A stretch of DNA of 64,000 bases from an uncultured Mycobacterium sp. (GTDB lineage Bacteria; Actinomycetota; Actinomycetes; Mycobacteriales; Mycobacteriaceae), in NCBI GenBank assembly GCA_900078375.1, contig FLQS01000089.1, forward strand, positions 1 to 64,000, written 5' to 3'. The translations under genes were made by a program, and so were the position numbers. This document shows positions 1 through 7,600 of this stretch, in pieces; the first letter of the stretch is position 1, and each line of letters opens with the position of its first letter. The notes below the pieces were generated by a model that was not told the origin of the DNA, did not search any database, and saw nothing but the letters and a program-made list of their open reading frames with translations.

Positions 1-39
1 TGTCGATTCCCCCACCGACACCATCGTTAGGACTCAATC

Positions 40-915
40 GTGACCATCGAACTCACCAGTGCCAACACCACGCTTCTGCAATCGCAGGTCGCCTCACTGC
101 TCGTTCAGCCGCTCGAACAGGCCTCCACGTTCCTGGCGTCCGGGCCTGTCATCATCGACAGCTCCGACAGCGTCCGGGTGCCGCGCATCGTCAACGGCGT
201 TTCGGCGGGCTTTGTCGCCGAGGGTGCCGAGATCACCGATGGGGATGTCGCGTTCGACGAAGTGACCCTGCTGCCCTCGACGCTCAAGAGCCTCAAGGTG
301 CTTGTCCGGGTGTCCAACGAGCTGATCCGCCAGTCCGTCGTCGGCCTCGACGCGGTGCTACAGCAGCGCCTCATCACCGACGTCGGCAATGCCCTCGACG
401 CGGCCCTGTGGGACGGCACCGGATCGTCGAACACGATCAAGGGCATCCTGCGGGCCACCGGCATCGCCACCGGCACCCTGGACCTCACCGACGCCGACTC
501 CCTGATCGACGGCATCGCCACCGCCCAGGGCAACAAGGTCACCCCGACACACATGGTGATGACCAGCTCGACGTTCGCCACCCTGCGCAAGCTCAAGATC
601 GCCGAGCCCGGTGCGACGTCCGATCAGGACTTCCGCCAATACCTGTTCGATCCCAGCGGCATTCAGGGCGGCACCGCGTTCCAGATCTTCGGGCTGAAAG
701 TCATCATCACTGACAACATCCCGGCCGTATCGACGAAGAACCGCGTCGCGCTGGTCGACTTCTCCAAGGTGGTTGTCGTGCGCGATGTTGACTCCCAGAT
801 CAAGATCCTCGATCAAACGTGGGGCCAGTTCGATAGCGTGGGCATCAGAGTCGTGACCCGCTATGACACCGCACTGCTGCAGGCCAAGGCCGTCACGCTA
901 CTCACCGAGGCCTGA
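40..915 (+). CDS. Phage major capsid protein, HK97-fold
   Basis: Shell-forming structural protein of a tailed phage or phage-like element. The 291-aa sequence has the HK97 major capsid pattern seen in actinobacteriophages: a short N-terminal arm, a central domain rich in 'VSNELI', 'LDAALWDG' and 'LMTSST'-like segments, and a C-terminal domain with 'FGLKVIITDNIP'. There is no long scaffold domain. The GTG start follows a GTTAGGA ribosome-binding site. Two small head-completion genes follow immediately. The protease and portal genes expected upstream lie outside the window. Family is fairly clear; the specific phage type is not. Confidence 0.85.
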   Translation: MTIELTSANTTLLQSQVASLLVQPLEQASTFLASGPVIIDSSDSVRVPRIVNGVSAGFVAEGAEITDGDVAFDEVTLLPSTLKSLKVLVRVSNELIRQSVVGLDAVLQQRLITDVGNALDAALWDGTGSSNTIKGILRATGIATGTLDLTDADSLIDGIATAQGNKVTPTHMVMTSSTFATLRKLKIAEPGATSDQDFRQYLFDPSGIQGGTAFQIFGLKVIITDNIPAVSTKNRVALVDFSKVVVVRDVDSQIKILDQTWGQFDSVGIRVVTRYDTALLQAKAVTLLTEA

Positions 916-1226
916 TGCTGGTCACCGGCCAAGACGTGGCCGACTTCCTCGGCCAGGGCACCGACACCACACTGGTGGCCCTGGCCGGGGAGGTCGTCCC
1001 CGTTATCACCGCACTGGTGTCCGCCTACACCCGCGGACGCGGCTGGACTGCCACCGAGCCCAACGACGAGCTGGCCGCGGTCATCACCACCGCCTCGGCC
1101 CGCATGGTGGCCAACCCCGAACAGATTCCGAGCAAGGTTGGTTCCGTCGAGATCCGCGGCGGCTTCCAAGGCTGGACCCTCGCCGAGACGTTCGTGCTCA
1201 ACCGCTACCGCAGGACCGCACTGTGA
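915..1226 (+). CDS. Phage head-tail connector (gp6-like) protein
   Basis: Small 103-aa protein directly after the capsid gene; its ATG lies just past the capsid TGA. Size, position and sequence (helical N-terminal half with 'LVTGQDVADFLGQG', 'VITTASARMVANPEQ', then a C-terminal 'NRYRRTAL') fit the gp6/gp15-type head-tail adaptor that extends the portal ring during head completion. The next gene overlaps by 4 bp (GTGA), the tight packing expected in a phage structural operon. Function is inferred mainly from order and overall similarity. Confidence 0.65.
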   Translation: MLVTGQDVADFLGQGTDTTLVALAGEVVPVITALVSAYTRGRGWTATEPNDELAAVITTASARMVANPEQIPSKVGSVEIRGGFQGWTLAETFVLNRYRRTAL

Positions 1227-1600
1227 TCTTCCATGACACCGTGACGGTGTCCATGCAGGTGCCCTTTGACCCGCCCCAGTACGGCGACTACGGCGAGCCG
1301 ATCATGGACCACGTCACCGACACAGTGGCCGCCGAGGTATTCCCACTCGACACCGATGCGGTCGTGGACGTCGCCGCCCACGTCGTCATCAGCCGCTACC
1401 GGATGATCCTGGCCCCGCACATCGACATCCCACCGCAGATCGCCGACAACCTGCGCCTCGGATGGGGCGCCTTCCCGCTCGACCCCGACAACCCATTCGC
1501 CTACAACAGCGGGCTACTGGTCGACGGCACCGTCGAGCGGCATCTGATACGCGGCCGACTGCACCACTACGAACTCATCACCAAGAGTGTGCTGGCTTGA
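1223..1600 (+). CDS. Phage head-completion / head-tail joining protein
   Basis: A 125-aa protein starting at a GTG that overlaps the previous stop codon (GTGA). The sequence opens 'MIFHDTVTVSM', contains 'EVFPLDTDAVVD' and ends 'HYELITKSVLA'. That is the beta-rich character of the small stopper or head-tail joining proteins that follow gp6-like adaptors in siphophage genomes. It is the last structural gene of the element: no tail genes follow, and only about 400 bp separate it from the tRNA-derived junction. This suggests a truncated prophage or a capsid-encoding satellite. Assignment rests mostly on synteny. Confidence 0.55.
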   Translation: MIFHDTVTVSMQVPFDPPQYGDYGEPIMDHVTDTVAAEVFPLDTDAVVDVAAHVVISRYRMILAPHIDIPPQIADNLRLGWGAFPLDPDNPFAYNSGLLVDGTVERHLIRGRLHHYELITKSVLA

Positions 1601-1622
1601 AAGTCGGTCTACGTGTGGTCGG

Positions 1623-1805
1623 TCACCAGGGCCAGTCCATGGCCAGCTTCGCGCCCTCGGGGTCTGCGATTGCTCGGATGGCCGCCGTGAGATGCACGAG
1701 GCCCGCAGCCAATTCGCGGACATCCTTGCTCTCGGCTCGTTTCGCCAGACGATCGAACTTCTCGGCCGCAGCACGGCATTCCTTGACGGGATCAATGATC
1801 GGCAT
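1623..1805 (-). CDS. Small hypothetical protein, 60 aa
   Basis: Short charged helical protein ('VKECRAAAEKFDRLAKRAES', later 'LAAGLVHLTAAIRAIADPEG'), probably two amphipathic helices, ending 'MDWPW'. It is antisense to and convergent with the phage genes, and lies between them and the tRNA-derived junction, so it is probably cargo or a terminal gene of the element. I do not recognise a named family. Composition looks like real coding DNA rather than a shadow, since alternative frames here give poor peptides. A similar short helical ORF could occur by chance. Confidence 0.45.
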   Translation of the reverse strand: MPIIDPVKECRAAAEKFDRLAKRAESKDVRELAAGLVHLTAAIRAIADPEGAKLAMDWPW

Positions 1806-1985
1806 AGGCCTGAACGTAGCACCACGATTTGCACGGGCTCCGTACTTTCACCGCAGAAACGCCCCCAATCGATGCCGGACTTACCTGTACCTCAGCGTAT
1901 CGGCTATCAACGAAAGCGCTTGTGGTGCAGAACTTTAACGGACCAACGCGAACGCCTGTAAACCGAGAGACCCCAAGCTGAATAC

Positions 1986-2013
1986 GCGGGTTCGATTCCC
2001 GTCATCGGCTCCA
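1986..2013 (+). other. 3' tRNA fragment (T-arm, acceptor, CCA): probable attachment-site half
   Basis: A T-arm with a 5-bp stem (GCGGG/CCCGT) and TTCGATT loop is followed by the acceptor 3' strand CATCGGC, discriminator T and an encoded CCA. No matching 5' half (GCCGATG) or proper anticodon arm is present upstream. This is therefore a 3' fragment, as left at the distal end of an element integrated into a tRNA gene. U73 with this acceptor would suit tRNA-Thr, which is only a guess. The host side keeps a terminator 30 bp further on. Confidence 0.7.
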
Positions 2014-2042
2014 CTGTGATGTGTCAGGACATAGGAATAGCT

Positions 2043-2074
2043 CTGAACCCTCGTTGGGGGTTCAGGGCTTTTTT
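2043..2074 (+). terminator. Rho-independent terminator after the tRNA fragment
   Basis: Perfect 8-bp stem CTGAACCC/GGGTTCAG with a short loop, then GGC and a T6 run. Orientation matches transcription of the tRNA fragment just upstream, so it is most likely the original terminator of the interrupted tRNA gene. Confidence 0.8.
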
Positions 2075-2367
2075 CGTGGGCGGCCGCTGGACACGCCTCG
2101 GGGTTGATAGTCCCTGGTGGGGTCGATGGTTAGCTCGCGGATCAGTTCGCCGGTGGCGGCGTTGATGATCCGGACGTCGAGGTCTTGAACGAGCATGAGA
2201 ACGCGGGTTCGGGCGTGGGTTCGGCCGATGCTGATGTGGTGCAGGCGGCCGGCCAGGCGAAGGGTGAGGGTGCCGTAGTCGTCGACGCGGTCGCGGCGCA
2301 CGCGGTCGTGGGTGTCGGTGCGTTTGCCGGGTTGGGCTTTGGGTCGGTTGGGGCAGTCCCCAGTGAT
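2062..2367 (-). pseudogene. IS481-family transposase, C-terminal remnant
   Basis: The last ~100 codons of an integrase-core (DDE) transposase of the IS481-like type common in mycobacteria. Recognisable pieces are 'RTDTHDRVRRDRVDDYGTL', 'GRLHHISIGRTHARTRVL' and 'DVRIINAATGELIREL' with the terminal 'DPTRDYQPRG'. The catalytic DDE core and N-terminal helix-turn-helix are gone. Sequence further upstream in the same open frame does not resemble the family. It marks past transposition between the prophage junction and the catabolic genes. Confidence 0.75.
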
Positions 2368-2500
2368 CTCGGTGCTGCAAGTCTCAGGTCTAGTCGCAGG
2401 CACTCGGTGGGTGCACGCCTTCACCAAGTAGTGCTGACAGCCGGCACACCACGATCGGACTGACGACTCGCCCCATCCATCCGTCGACGCGGGATAGTCG

Positions 2501-2770
2501 CTAACCGAGATCGTCAAGGAATTCCTGCTGGGCGCAACCGGCGTGCGGGCCGCCACCTTGGGACGCGGCAGGGATGTCACGGCCCATTGCCGCCGAAGGG
2601 ACCATAAGCATCTCGACCGCATTGGCCTTTGCGTTGACAGTCGTCCACAGGCACAGCGCCAGCACGGCAACCAGCGCTGCGCGTAGCAACCGGATAGAGG
2701 TGCCGATAGGTACCTGCCAATGGCCTGGGCGGTCCTTATACGGGCGGATACGCGGGAGCGGGATGCACAC
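2501..2770 (-). pseudogene. Truncated MPT51/FbpD-like mycolyltransferase-family gene
   Basis: An 89-codon open frame (GTG start) with a hydrophobic signal-like segment ('LLRAALVAVLALCLWTT') followed by 'VEMLMVPSAAMGRDIP' and 'GGGPHA'. That is the mature N-terminus typical of MPT51/antigen-85 paralogues. After 'GGPHA' similarity stops and a TAG ends the frame, so about 200 residues of the alpha/beta-hydrolase domain are missing. The break lies next to the IS481 remnant, so transposition or deletion probably cut it. Likely non-functional, although a short secreted peptide could still be made. Confidence 0.6.
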
Positions 2771-2846
2771 CTCGCAGCGCCCAGGGCAGCCAACTGAAGA
2801 AGTATTCGATCTCGTCGCTGGCGTCGTAGTCAGGATTGGGATCCAT
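2736..2846 (-). CDS. Possible 36-aa small protein
   Basis: Short frame beginning ATGGATCCC behind a strong AGGAG site at good spacing, 9 bp after the second SCP2-like gene. The peptide is acidic then aromatic ('DEIEYFFSWLPWALRG') and ends 'AYPPV'. It overlaps the fbpD-like remnant in another frame. It may be the last gene of the styA1 unit, or the leftover start of a longer gene cut by the rearrangement seen here. No family recognised. Confidence 0.35.
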   Translation of the reverse strand: MDPNPDYDASDEIEYFFSWLPWALRGVHPAPAYPPV

Positions 2847-2855
2847 CGCTTTCTC

Positions 2856-3305
2856 CTACGATTCCACGATCGATACCAGCGCGATGAAGCGAAGCGCCGT
2901 AAGGGTGTGAACGAAGAGACCTCGAACCACGAGCTTGCCGGTTGCGATCGAGCCCAACACACCCAGCCCACGCTTGGTGAAAAACCCTGCAGGCCAGAGT
3001 CCACCGGCCTGCATCTTCAATTGCGACACATCAAGGATCTGATCGACGGTGGCCTTCACCGTCACACTGGGCTTGCCCTTGATGTCGTTGTAGACGGTTG
3101 CGCCCTCGCTACCGAAGACAACTGTGCACGCCGTGTCCGTGTCGGTGCTGTAGACACTGATCGGACGAGAGATGCACTGCGCGATACGGATTCGTTTCGG
3201 GTAGCTCGCGAGGTTCTGTCCGAGCAGCATGCTCACGATGTCGGCGACACCGTTGGCGTTGCTTTCCTCGTACTTCGCCACTTCGTAGGTGGATGTGATT
3301 GTCAT
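2856..3305 (-). CDS. SCP2-like lipid/hydrophobic-ligand binding protein (second copy)
   Basis: A 149-aa protein with the alternating beta/alpha character of the SCP2 sterol-carrier fold: 'ISVYSTDTDTACTVVFG', then 'VYNDIKGKPSVTVKATVDQILDV', then 'LATGKLVVRGL'-type C-terminal segments, as in small one-domain SCP2 proteins that bind hydrophobic ligands. No signal peptide. It follows another SCP2-like gene and styA1 on the same strand, all downstream of one putative AraC site, so co-expression with the monooxygenase is likely. A role holding styrene, styrene oxide or an acyl chain is inference. Start chosen at the ATG giving the compact family length. Confidence 0.6.
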   Translation of the reverse strand: MTITSTYEVAKYEESNANGVADIVSMLLGQNLASYPKRIRIAQCISRPISVYSTDTDTACTVVFGSEGATVYNDIKGKPSVTVKATVDQILDVSQLKMQAGGLWPAGFFTKRGLGVLGSIATGKLVVRGLFVHTLTALRFIALVSIVES

Positions 3306-3414
3306 AGTTCGCCTTTGATGGTCATGCGGCGCCGGAGGAACCGGCGGCGCTGGAGCAGTCACGCGTAAGGCGATTGAGCACCAGCACCGGCCGAGACCCT
3401 TGGTGGCGGTCGCG

Positions 3415-3822
3415 TCAGACAGTCCAATCCGTGGGGATTTCACCCCAGGTCAGCAGGAAGTTGTTGAGCGCGTTGGAGTTCTCGATCGCGGCGCTCATCG
3501 GGCCCTTGAGGAACTTGATCTTGCCCAGCATCAGCAGCTTTCCGCCCTGTGCTTCGCCGGCCGCCGCCGTCTGCCAGGTTTCGAGGCTCCCCTCGATGAT
3601 CAGCCACAGTTCAGACTCGTCGATTGCCCCGGCCGTCCACGACACGAGTTCGCCCTGGTCCCACTCCAATGTGCTCGCCGGACCGTCGATGGTCTGGAAC
3701 ACCATCTTGTTGGTGAAAGTGCCCGGATCCTTGAATCCCTTGTAGACCTCTTTGTTGTTGTTGACCGCCTCGCGAGCGGCGTCGAGCCACTCCTGCGAGA
3801 AGAACACGAGTTGATCGGTCAT
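3415..3822 (-). CDS. SCP2 sterol-binding domain protein (first copy)
   Basis: A 135-aa single-domain protein: N-terminal helix 'EWLDAAREAVNNNKEVYKGF', beta strands around 'NKMVFQTIDG', an acidic turn 'AIDESELWLIIEG', 'GGKLLMLGKIKFLKG' and a helical tail. This is the SCP2 pattern. AAAGG precedes the ATG. It lies about 90 bp downstream of styA1. Soluble SCP2-like proteins often accompany actinobacterial catabolism of hydrophobic substrates. Here it may buffer or shuttle the hydrophobic substrate or epoxide, which is a hypothesis from position only. Confidence 0.7.
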   Translation of the reverse strand: MTDQLVFFSQEWLDAAREAVNNNKEVYKGFKDPGTFTNKMVFQTIDGPASTLEWDQGELVSWTAGAIDESELWLIIEGSLETWQTAAAGEAQGGKLLMLGKIKFLKGPMSAAIENSNALNNFLLTWGEIPTDWTV

Positions 3823-3915
3823 CGCTTACCTTTCGAGTTGCGAACTGTTGTTTAGAGCAGGCACACGCCTGCCGGCGATTCGACGCTTCATCCGGCTCGC
3901 CGCCGCCGATGCCCG

Positions 3916-5196
3916 CTACGCTCGCGCGCTTAGGACCGCGGCCTGGGGGTCGACGACCACGCCACTCGAGTGCTCGGCGAGCCATGGCGCTGCCGCATCT
4001 GGGTTGGAGAAAAGGTCCCATTGGACCTCGGGGTAGTTGAAGTTGTCGGTGAACTTGTCCGCCAATCCCCTGTCTAGCGCAACAGCCCCGAGGAACTGAA
4101 TGAAGCTTTCCGGCAAGGTCGTCAGCGCGTCGAGCATGAAGTTCGTCCAGTTCGTTGCGCCCAGGACGCGGTTCGCCCGATTCGCGTCAACGGCAGCGAA
4201 GAACCGCTCGTCGAATGCTTCTGCGGCGATAATCTCCCGGCCAGCGACGTGGGCGGCATAGGAGGCCATGTTGCCGCCCTGCCCGAGAACCGGATCGACT
4301 GTCGCGTGGGCGTCGCCAAGGAGCAACGCCGTCTTGCCGTTCTCGAGCACAACGTGACCGTTGCGTACGCCGGGAGTCACTGCGCCCTGCAGTAGATCAA
4401 GCGGACTGTTCGCCAGGTCGAACTCATTCTCGTTGATCCGGCGAGCCGTGATTGGGTAATGCGTGCGCAGCTTGTCCAGTACGAGATCGATGAAAGCGCG
4501 CGGGTCGTCTTCATAGCGTGTGTGCGTGAGCTGTTCGAGGTCGCTGCCCGGATGGTTCTCGAACACCAGCGCCGAGGTGTCCCCGCCGAAGGTCACGGTG
4601 GGGATCTCGATCATCTCGCCGGCGCCGGGTGAGATGCAGAATGTTACGGCCTTGGTTTCCTGGGGTGCGATGCCCTTGAAGAGACCGACGCACAGCTGTC
4701 GCTGCGGTGAGGTGTGGGGTGAATGCTGCTCGTCGCGAGCGAACAGCGTGCCGAGACCGCCCTTGCCCGTGCCGATGACGACGAGGTCGTACTCTTCGGA
4801 CAGCTCGGAGATGTTCGACAGATCAACATCCCGATACTCGATCTTTCCGCCCCGGTCGAGATAATTCTGCATCAGTGTCGGCAGGTAGATGCGGTAATCG
4901 ATCGCGCGACTTGGACCGGTTCCGAGATCACCGTAGAACTCGAGAGGATTGCCGGGAATACCGACGAAGTAGTAGTGCCCGAAGTAGCCGTCGCTGGGCC
5001 AGTGATCGATGCCCAATGCCTTCTCGCGCTCCACCGTAACTGCGTGATGTGCGACCGTGTTGAGCAGTCGCACGTTCGGATAGTCCTCGATCTTCTTGTC
5101 CGTGAAGATCGTGGAATCCACACCCTTGCTTTGTAAAAACAGCGCCAAGTGCAGGCCAGCGGTCCCGGCACCAACGATCGCAATCCGCTTACTCAT
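3916..5196 (-). CDS. styA: Styrene monooxygenase, oxygenase subunit (copy 1)
   Basis: FAD-dependent two-component monooxygenase that epoxidises styrene (or indole) using FADH2 supplied by a separate reductase. The 426-aa protein has the Rossmann motif GAGTAGLH near residue 8, the typical 'HHAVTVERE' and 'AIDYRIYLP' segments, and '[20 protein letters not shown]' for FAD binding. It is close to the second StyA in the window along its whole length. No styB lies beside it; two SCP2-like genes follow instead. Strong AAAGGAG site before ATG. An inverted repeat and an AraC-type direct repeat lie upstream. It probably draws FADH2 from the StyB of the other cluster. Confidence 0.88.
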   Translation of the reverse strand: MSKRIAIVGAGTAGLHLALFLQSKGVDSTIFTDKKIEDYPNVRLLNTVAHHAVTVEREKALGIDHWPSDGYFGHYYFVGIPGNPLEFYGDLGTGPSRAIDYRIYLPTLMQNYLDRGGKIEYRDVDLSNISELSEEYDLVVIGTGKGGLGTLFARDEQHSPHTSPQRQLCVGLFKGIAPQETKAVTFCISPGAGEMIEIPTVTFGGDTSALVFENHPGSDLEQLTHTRYEDDPRAFIDLVLDKLRTHYPITARRINENEFDLANSPLDLLQGAVTPGVRNGHVVLENGKTALLLGDAHATVDPVLGQGGNMASYAAHVAGREIIAAEAFDERFFAAVDANRANRVLGATNWTNFMLDALTTLPESFIQFLGAVALDRGLADKFTDNFNYPEVQWDLFSNPDAAAPWLAEHSSGVVVDPQAAVLSARA

Positions 5197-5287
5197 CCAA
5201 ATCTCCTTTGTCGCATGGGCATCGACTCCGTGTCGGCCACCGGGTGAGAAGGCACTGTTGAGAGGGACTCACACCGGAAGCGCGGAA

Positions 5288-5301
5288 GTGATCCGTGTCA
5301 C
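5288..5301 (-). promoter_or_regulatory. Inverted repeat GTGATCCGTGTCAC upstream of styA copy 1
   Basis: Imperfect palindrome (GTGA/TCAC arms) exactly 92 bp before the styA start codon. The identical 14-mer occurs at exactly the same distance before the second styA. It is probably a leader or promoter element; the protein that reads it is unknown. Confidence 0.55.
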
Positions 5302-5318
5302 TAACCGATAGTGGCCCC

Positions 5319-6227
5319 CTACGGCACATCGGTCTTGGAGAGATGCGCCCGGCTTGTACGACACAACCGCACTACTTCGCACGCCCGACCGCGGCACGAG
5401 TCGCTAGCCGCGATCATCTTGTCGAGCGAGACGGCCAGACCACCGGAGATGCGTTCGACGTCACCGCTAACCGAACTCATCTGCCCGGCTGCAATGGCGG
5501 TATAGGTGGACACCCAGGCGTCGTACTGCCATTGCGGCGCAGCCCATTTGCGGCGGTATGCGTAAGCCTCTTCGATGCTTTCGTCGCGAAAGGTGATCAG
5601 TTCACCGCGAGCTCGCGACAATATTTCTGCCAAGGTGTCGAAACTCAGGGCTTCTGGTCCGGTTAGTTCGTAGACCGAATTTCGGTGCGGCGCCGGGTCA
5701 GTCAGTATCCGCGTCGCGACTCGGGCAACATCCCTTCGGGCGATCGCCGCGACGCGACCATCTCCGGCGGGTGCTCGAATCACGCCGTCTGGGCCGGGCA
5801 AGGTGACCAGAAAGTCCAGGTAGAGATTGTCTCGCAAGATCGTGTATGCCGGGCCCGCCGAGCGCAAATGCTCTTCGGTGGCGTAGTGATCGCGAGCGAG
5901 AGTGAATACGGCATCGGGCGCAGCACCGGCGAACGAGGTGTACACGATGTGCTCGACGCCGGCTCCGGCGGCAGCGTCAATTAAGGCTCGATGTTCCTCG
6001 ACGCGCGTGGGGGATTCGGACGCCGACACCATGAGCAACGTGGTCACGCCGGTCAGCGACATCAGGGCCGACTCGGGATCTCCGTAGACGCAGTGGCGTA
6101 CATCGGGCACGGGATCTGCCACGCTGTCGGGTCGACGGGCCAGCATCGCAAACGGGACGCCGTCGGCCCGCAGCAGCTGCGCTACCTGCCCGCCGAGGTG
6201 TCCAGTCACCCCTGTGACGCCAATCAT
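5319..6227 (-). CDS. NmrA-like NAD(P)-binding protein (atypical SDR)
   Basis: A 302-aa Rossmann protein opening 'MIGVTGVTGHLGGQVAQLL' (GxxGxxG), with 'YGDPESALMSLTGVTTLLM' and a substrate-side C-terminal half. It resembles NmrA/QOR2-type NAD(P)H-binding oxidoreductases, which often lack the classical Tyr-x-x-x-Lys. I take the ATG inside the longer open frame because the Rossmann motif starts there. It is the last gene of the paaABCDE-paaK unit, starting 17 bp after paaK. A role as a quinone or aldehyde reductase or redox sensor in phenylacetate breakdown is possible but not shown. Its 3' end runs into the styA1 upstream region, so the AraC site lies inside it. Confidence 0.7.
   Translation of the reverse strand: MIGVTGVTGHLGGQVAQLLRADGVPFAMLARRPDSVADPVPDVRHCVYGDPESALMSLTGVTTLLMVSASESPTRVEEHRALIDAAAGAGVEHIVYTSFAGAAPDAVFTLARDHYATEEHLRSAGPAYTILRDNLYLDFLVTLPGPDGVIRAPAGDGRVAAIARRDVARVATRILTDPAPHRNSVYELTGPEALSFDTLAEILSRARGELITFRDESIEEAYAYRRKWAAPQWQYDAWVSTYTAIAAGQMSSVSGDVERISGGLAVSLDKMIAASDSCRGRACEVVRLCRTSRAHLSKTDVP
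5331..5362 (-). promoter_or_regulatory. Putative AraC-type direct-repeat operator, site A (styA copy 1)
   Basis: Two half-sites, TCTTGGA and GCTTGTACGAC, 19 bp start to start, in the arrangement typical of AraC/XylS activators. Ends 135 bp before the styA start. Matches three other copies in the window at the same internal spacing. Confidence 0.65.
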
Positions 6228-6243
6228 CAGTTCAGTGCCGGTG

Positions 6244-7575
6244 TCAGCCGTTTGGGCGATTGTCGATGAGCCGCTTGGCCTTTCCGTCTGACCGTTCAAT
6301 GACATCCGGCTCGACGACGTCCACCGCGACACTGACACCGATACGATTCTTGACCTGCCTGACCAATGCAGCTGCAGCGGCGTCACGCTGATCGGGTGTC
6401 ACTCCGGGGCGGCCCTCAACACGAACTGTCAGCGAGTCCATACGGCCGGCCCGTTCGAGAACACACTGGAACTGCGGCGCCAGCGTGTCGATCTCGAGAA
6501 TGAGTTCTTCGATCTGGGTCGGGAACAGATTGACACCACGGAGGATGATCATGTCGTCGCACCGACCGGTGATCTTATGGATACGCCTCATCGAGCGCGC
6601 GGTGCCCGGCAGCAGGGCGGTCAGATCCTTGGTGCGGTAACGAACGATCGGGAAAGCTTGCTTGGTCAGGGAGGTGAACACAAGCTCACCTTCAGATCCG
6701 TCGGGTAGCACTTTGCCGGTCTCGGGATCGATAACCTCGGGATAGAAGTGGTCTTCCCAAACATGTAGTCCGTCTTTGGTTTCCACGCACTCCTGGGCGA
6801 CGCCGGGACCCATCACTTCGGACAATCCGTAGATGTCGACGGCGTTCATATCGAGTTTCGACTCGAGTTCGGCGCGCATCTGATCGGTCCACGGTTCGGC
6901 ACCGAAGATGCCAGTCCGCAGTGAGGTGCTGTGCGGATCGATCCCGGCCCGCTCCATCGCGTCGACAAGAGTCAACATGTACGACGGCGTCACCATGATG
7001 GCGTCAGGCTTGAAGTCGGTGATCAGTTGCAACTGACGCTCGGTCATACCCCCCGAAACAGGAATGACGGTGCAGCCCAATCGTTCTGCTCCATAGTGAG
7101 CTCCCAGTCCCCCTGTGAATAGCCCGTACCCGTAGGCGATGTGCACTTTGTCGGTCGACCGCACACCAGCTGCACGCAGACAACGTGCGACGAGGTTTGA
7201 CCACGTATCGATGTCGTCGGCGGTGTACCCGACGACCGTTGGGCGTCCCGTCGTACCGGACGATGCATGTATCCGCACGATCTCCGATTGGGGAACCGCA
7301 AACATCCCGAACGGGTAGTTCTGCCTCAAGTCCGCCTTGCTGGTGAACGGAAACAGTGCCAGGTCCGAGAGGTCCTTGAGGTCACCGGGGTGAACACCGG
7401 CCGCATCGAACGCTGCCCGGTAGTGGCCGACGTTCTCGTAAGCGTGATGCAGCGACCAGTTGAGGCGAGTCAGTTGAAGGGCGGAGATTTCGTCGCGCGA
7501 TGCCGTCTCGATCGGTTCGAGATCATCCGGCAAGCGTGTTGCACTCGTCGCAAGGCGATCGACGGTCTCTGTCAT
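6244..7575 (-). CDS. paaK: Phenylacetate-CoA ligase
   Basis: Activates phenylacetate with ATP and CoA to phenylacetyl-CoA, the entry step of the paa pathway. The 443-aa protein has the AMP-binding P-loop 'SSGTTGRPT', 'YGYGLFTGG', the 'YGLSE' motif and a C-terminal 'RGVNLFPTQIE' swivel domain, the arrangement diagnostic of PaaK. Length equals the family norm. It follows paaE by 25 bp with a GGGAG site. Cytoplasmic. Product of the styrene upper pathway (phenylacetate) is its substrate, joining the two modules. Confidence 0.95.
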   Translation of the reverse strand: MTETVDRLATSATRLPDDLEPIETASRDEISALQLTRLNWSLHHAYENVGHYRAAFDAAGVHPGDLKDLSDLALFPFTSKADLRQNYPFGMFAVPQSEIVRIHASSGTTGRPTVVGYTADDIDTWSNLVARCLRAAGVRSTDKVHIAYGYGLFTGGLGAHYGAERLGCTVIPVSGGMTERQLQLITDFKPDAIMVTPSYMLTLVDAMERAGIDPHSTSLRTGIFGAEPWTDQMRAELESKLDMNAVDIYGLSEVMGPGVAQECVETKDGLHVWEDHFYPEVIDPETGKVLPDGSEGELVFTSLTKQAFPIVRYRTKDLTALLPGTARSMRRIHKITGRCDDMIILRGVNLFPTQIEELILEIDTLAPQFQCVLERAGRMDSLTVRVEGRPGVTPDQRDAAAAALVRQVKNRIGVSVAVDVVEPDVIERSDGKAKRLIDNRPNG

Positions 7576-7600
7576 GGCGTTCTCCCGTGATGGGTTGGGA

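Noticed and set aside
1968-2013. Complete tRNA gene
   Set aside because: CTGTAAA upstream looks like an anticodon loop, but the stem around it does not pair and no 5' acceptor strand exists; only the 3' end is tRNA-like.
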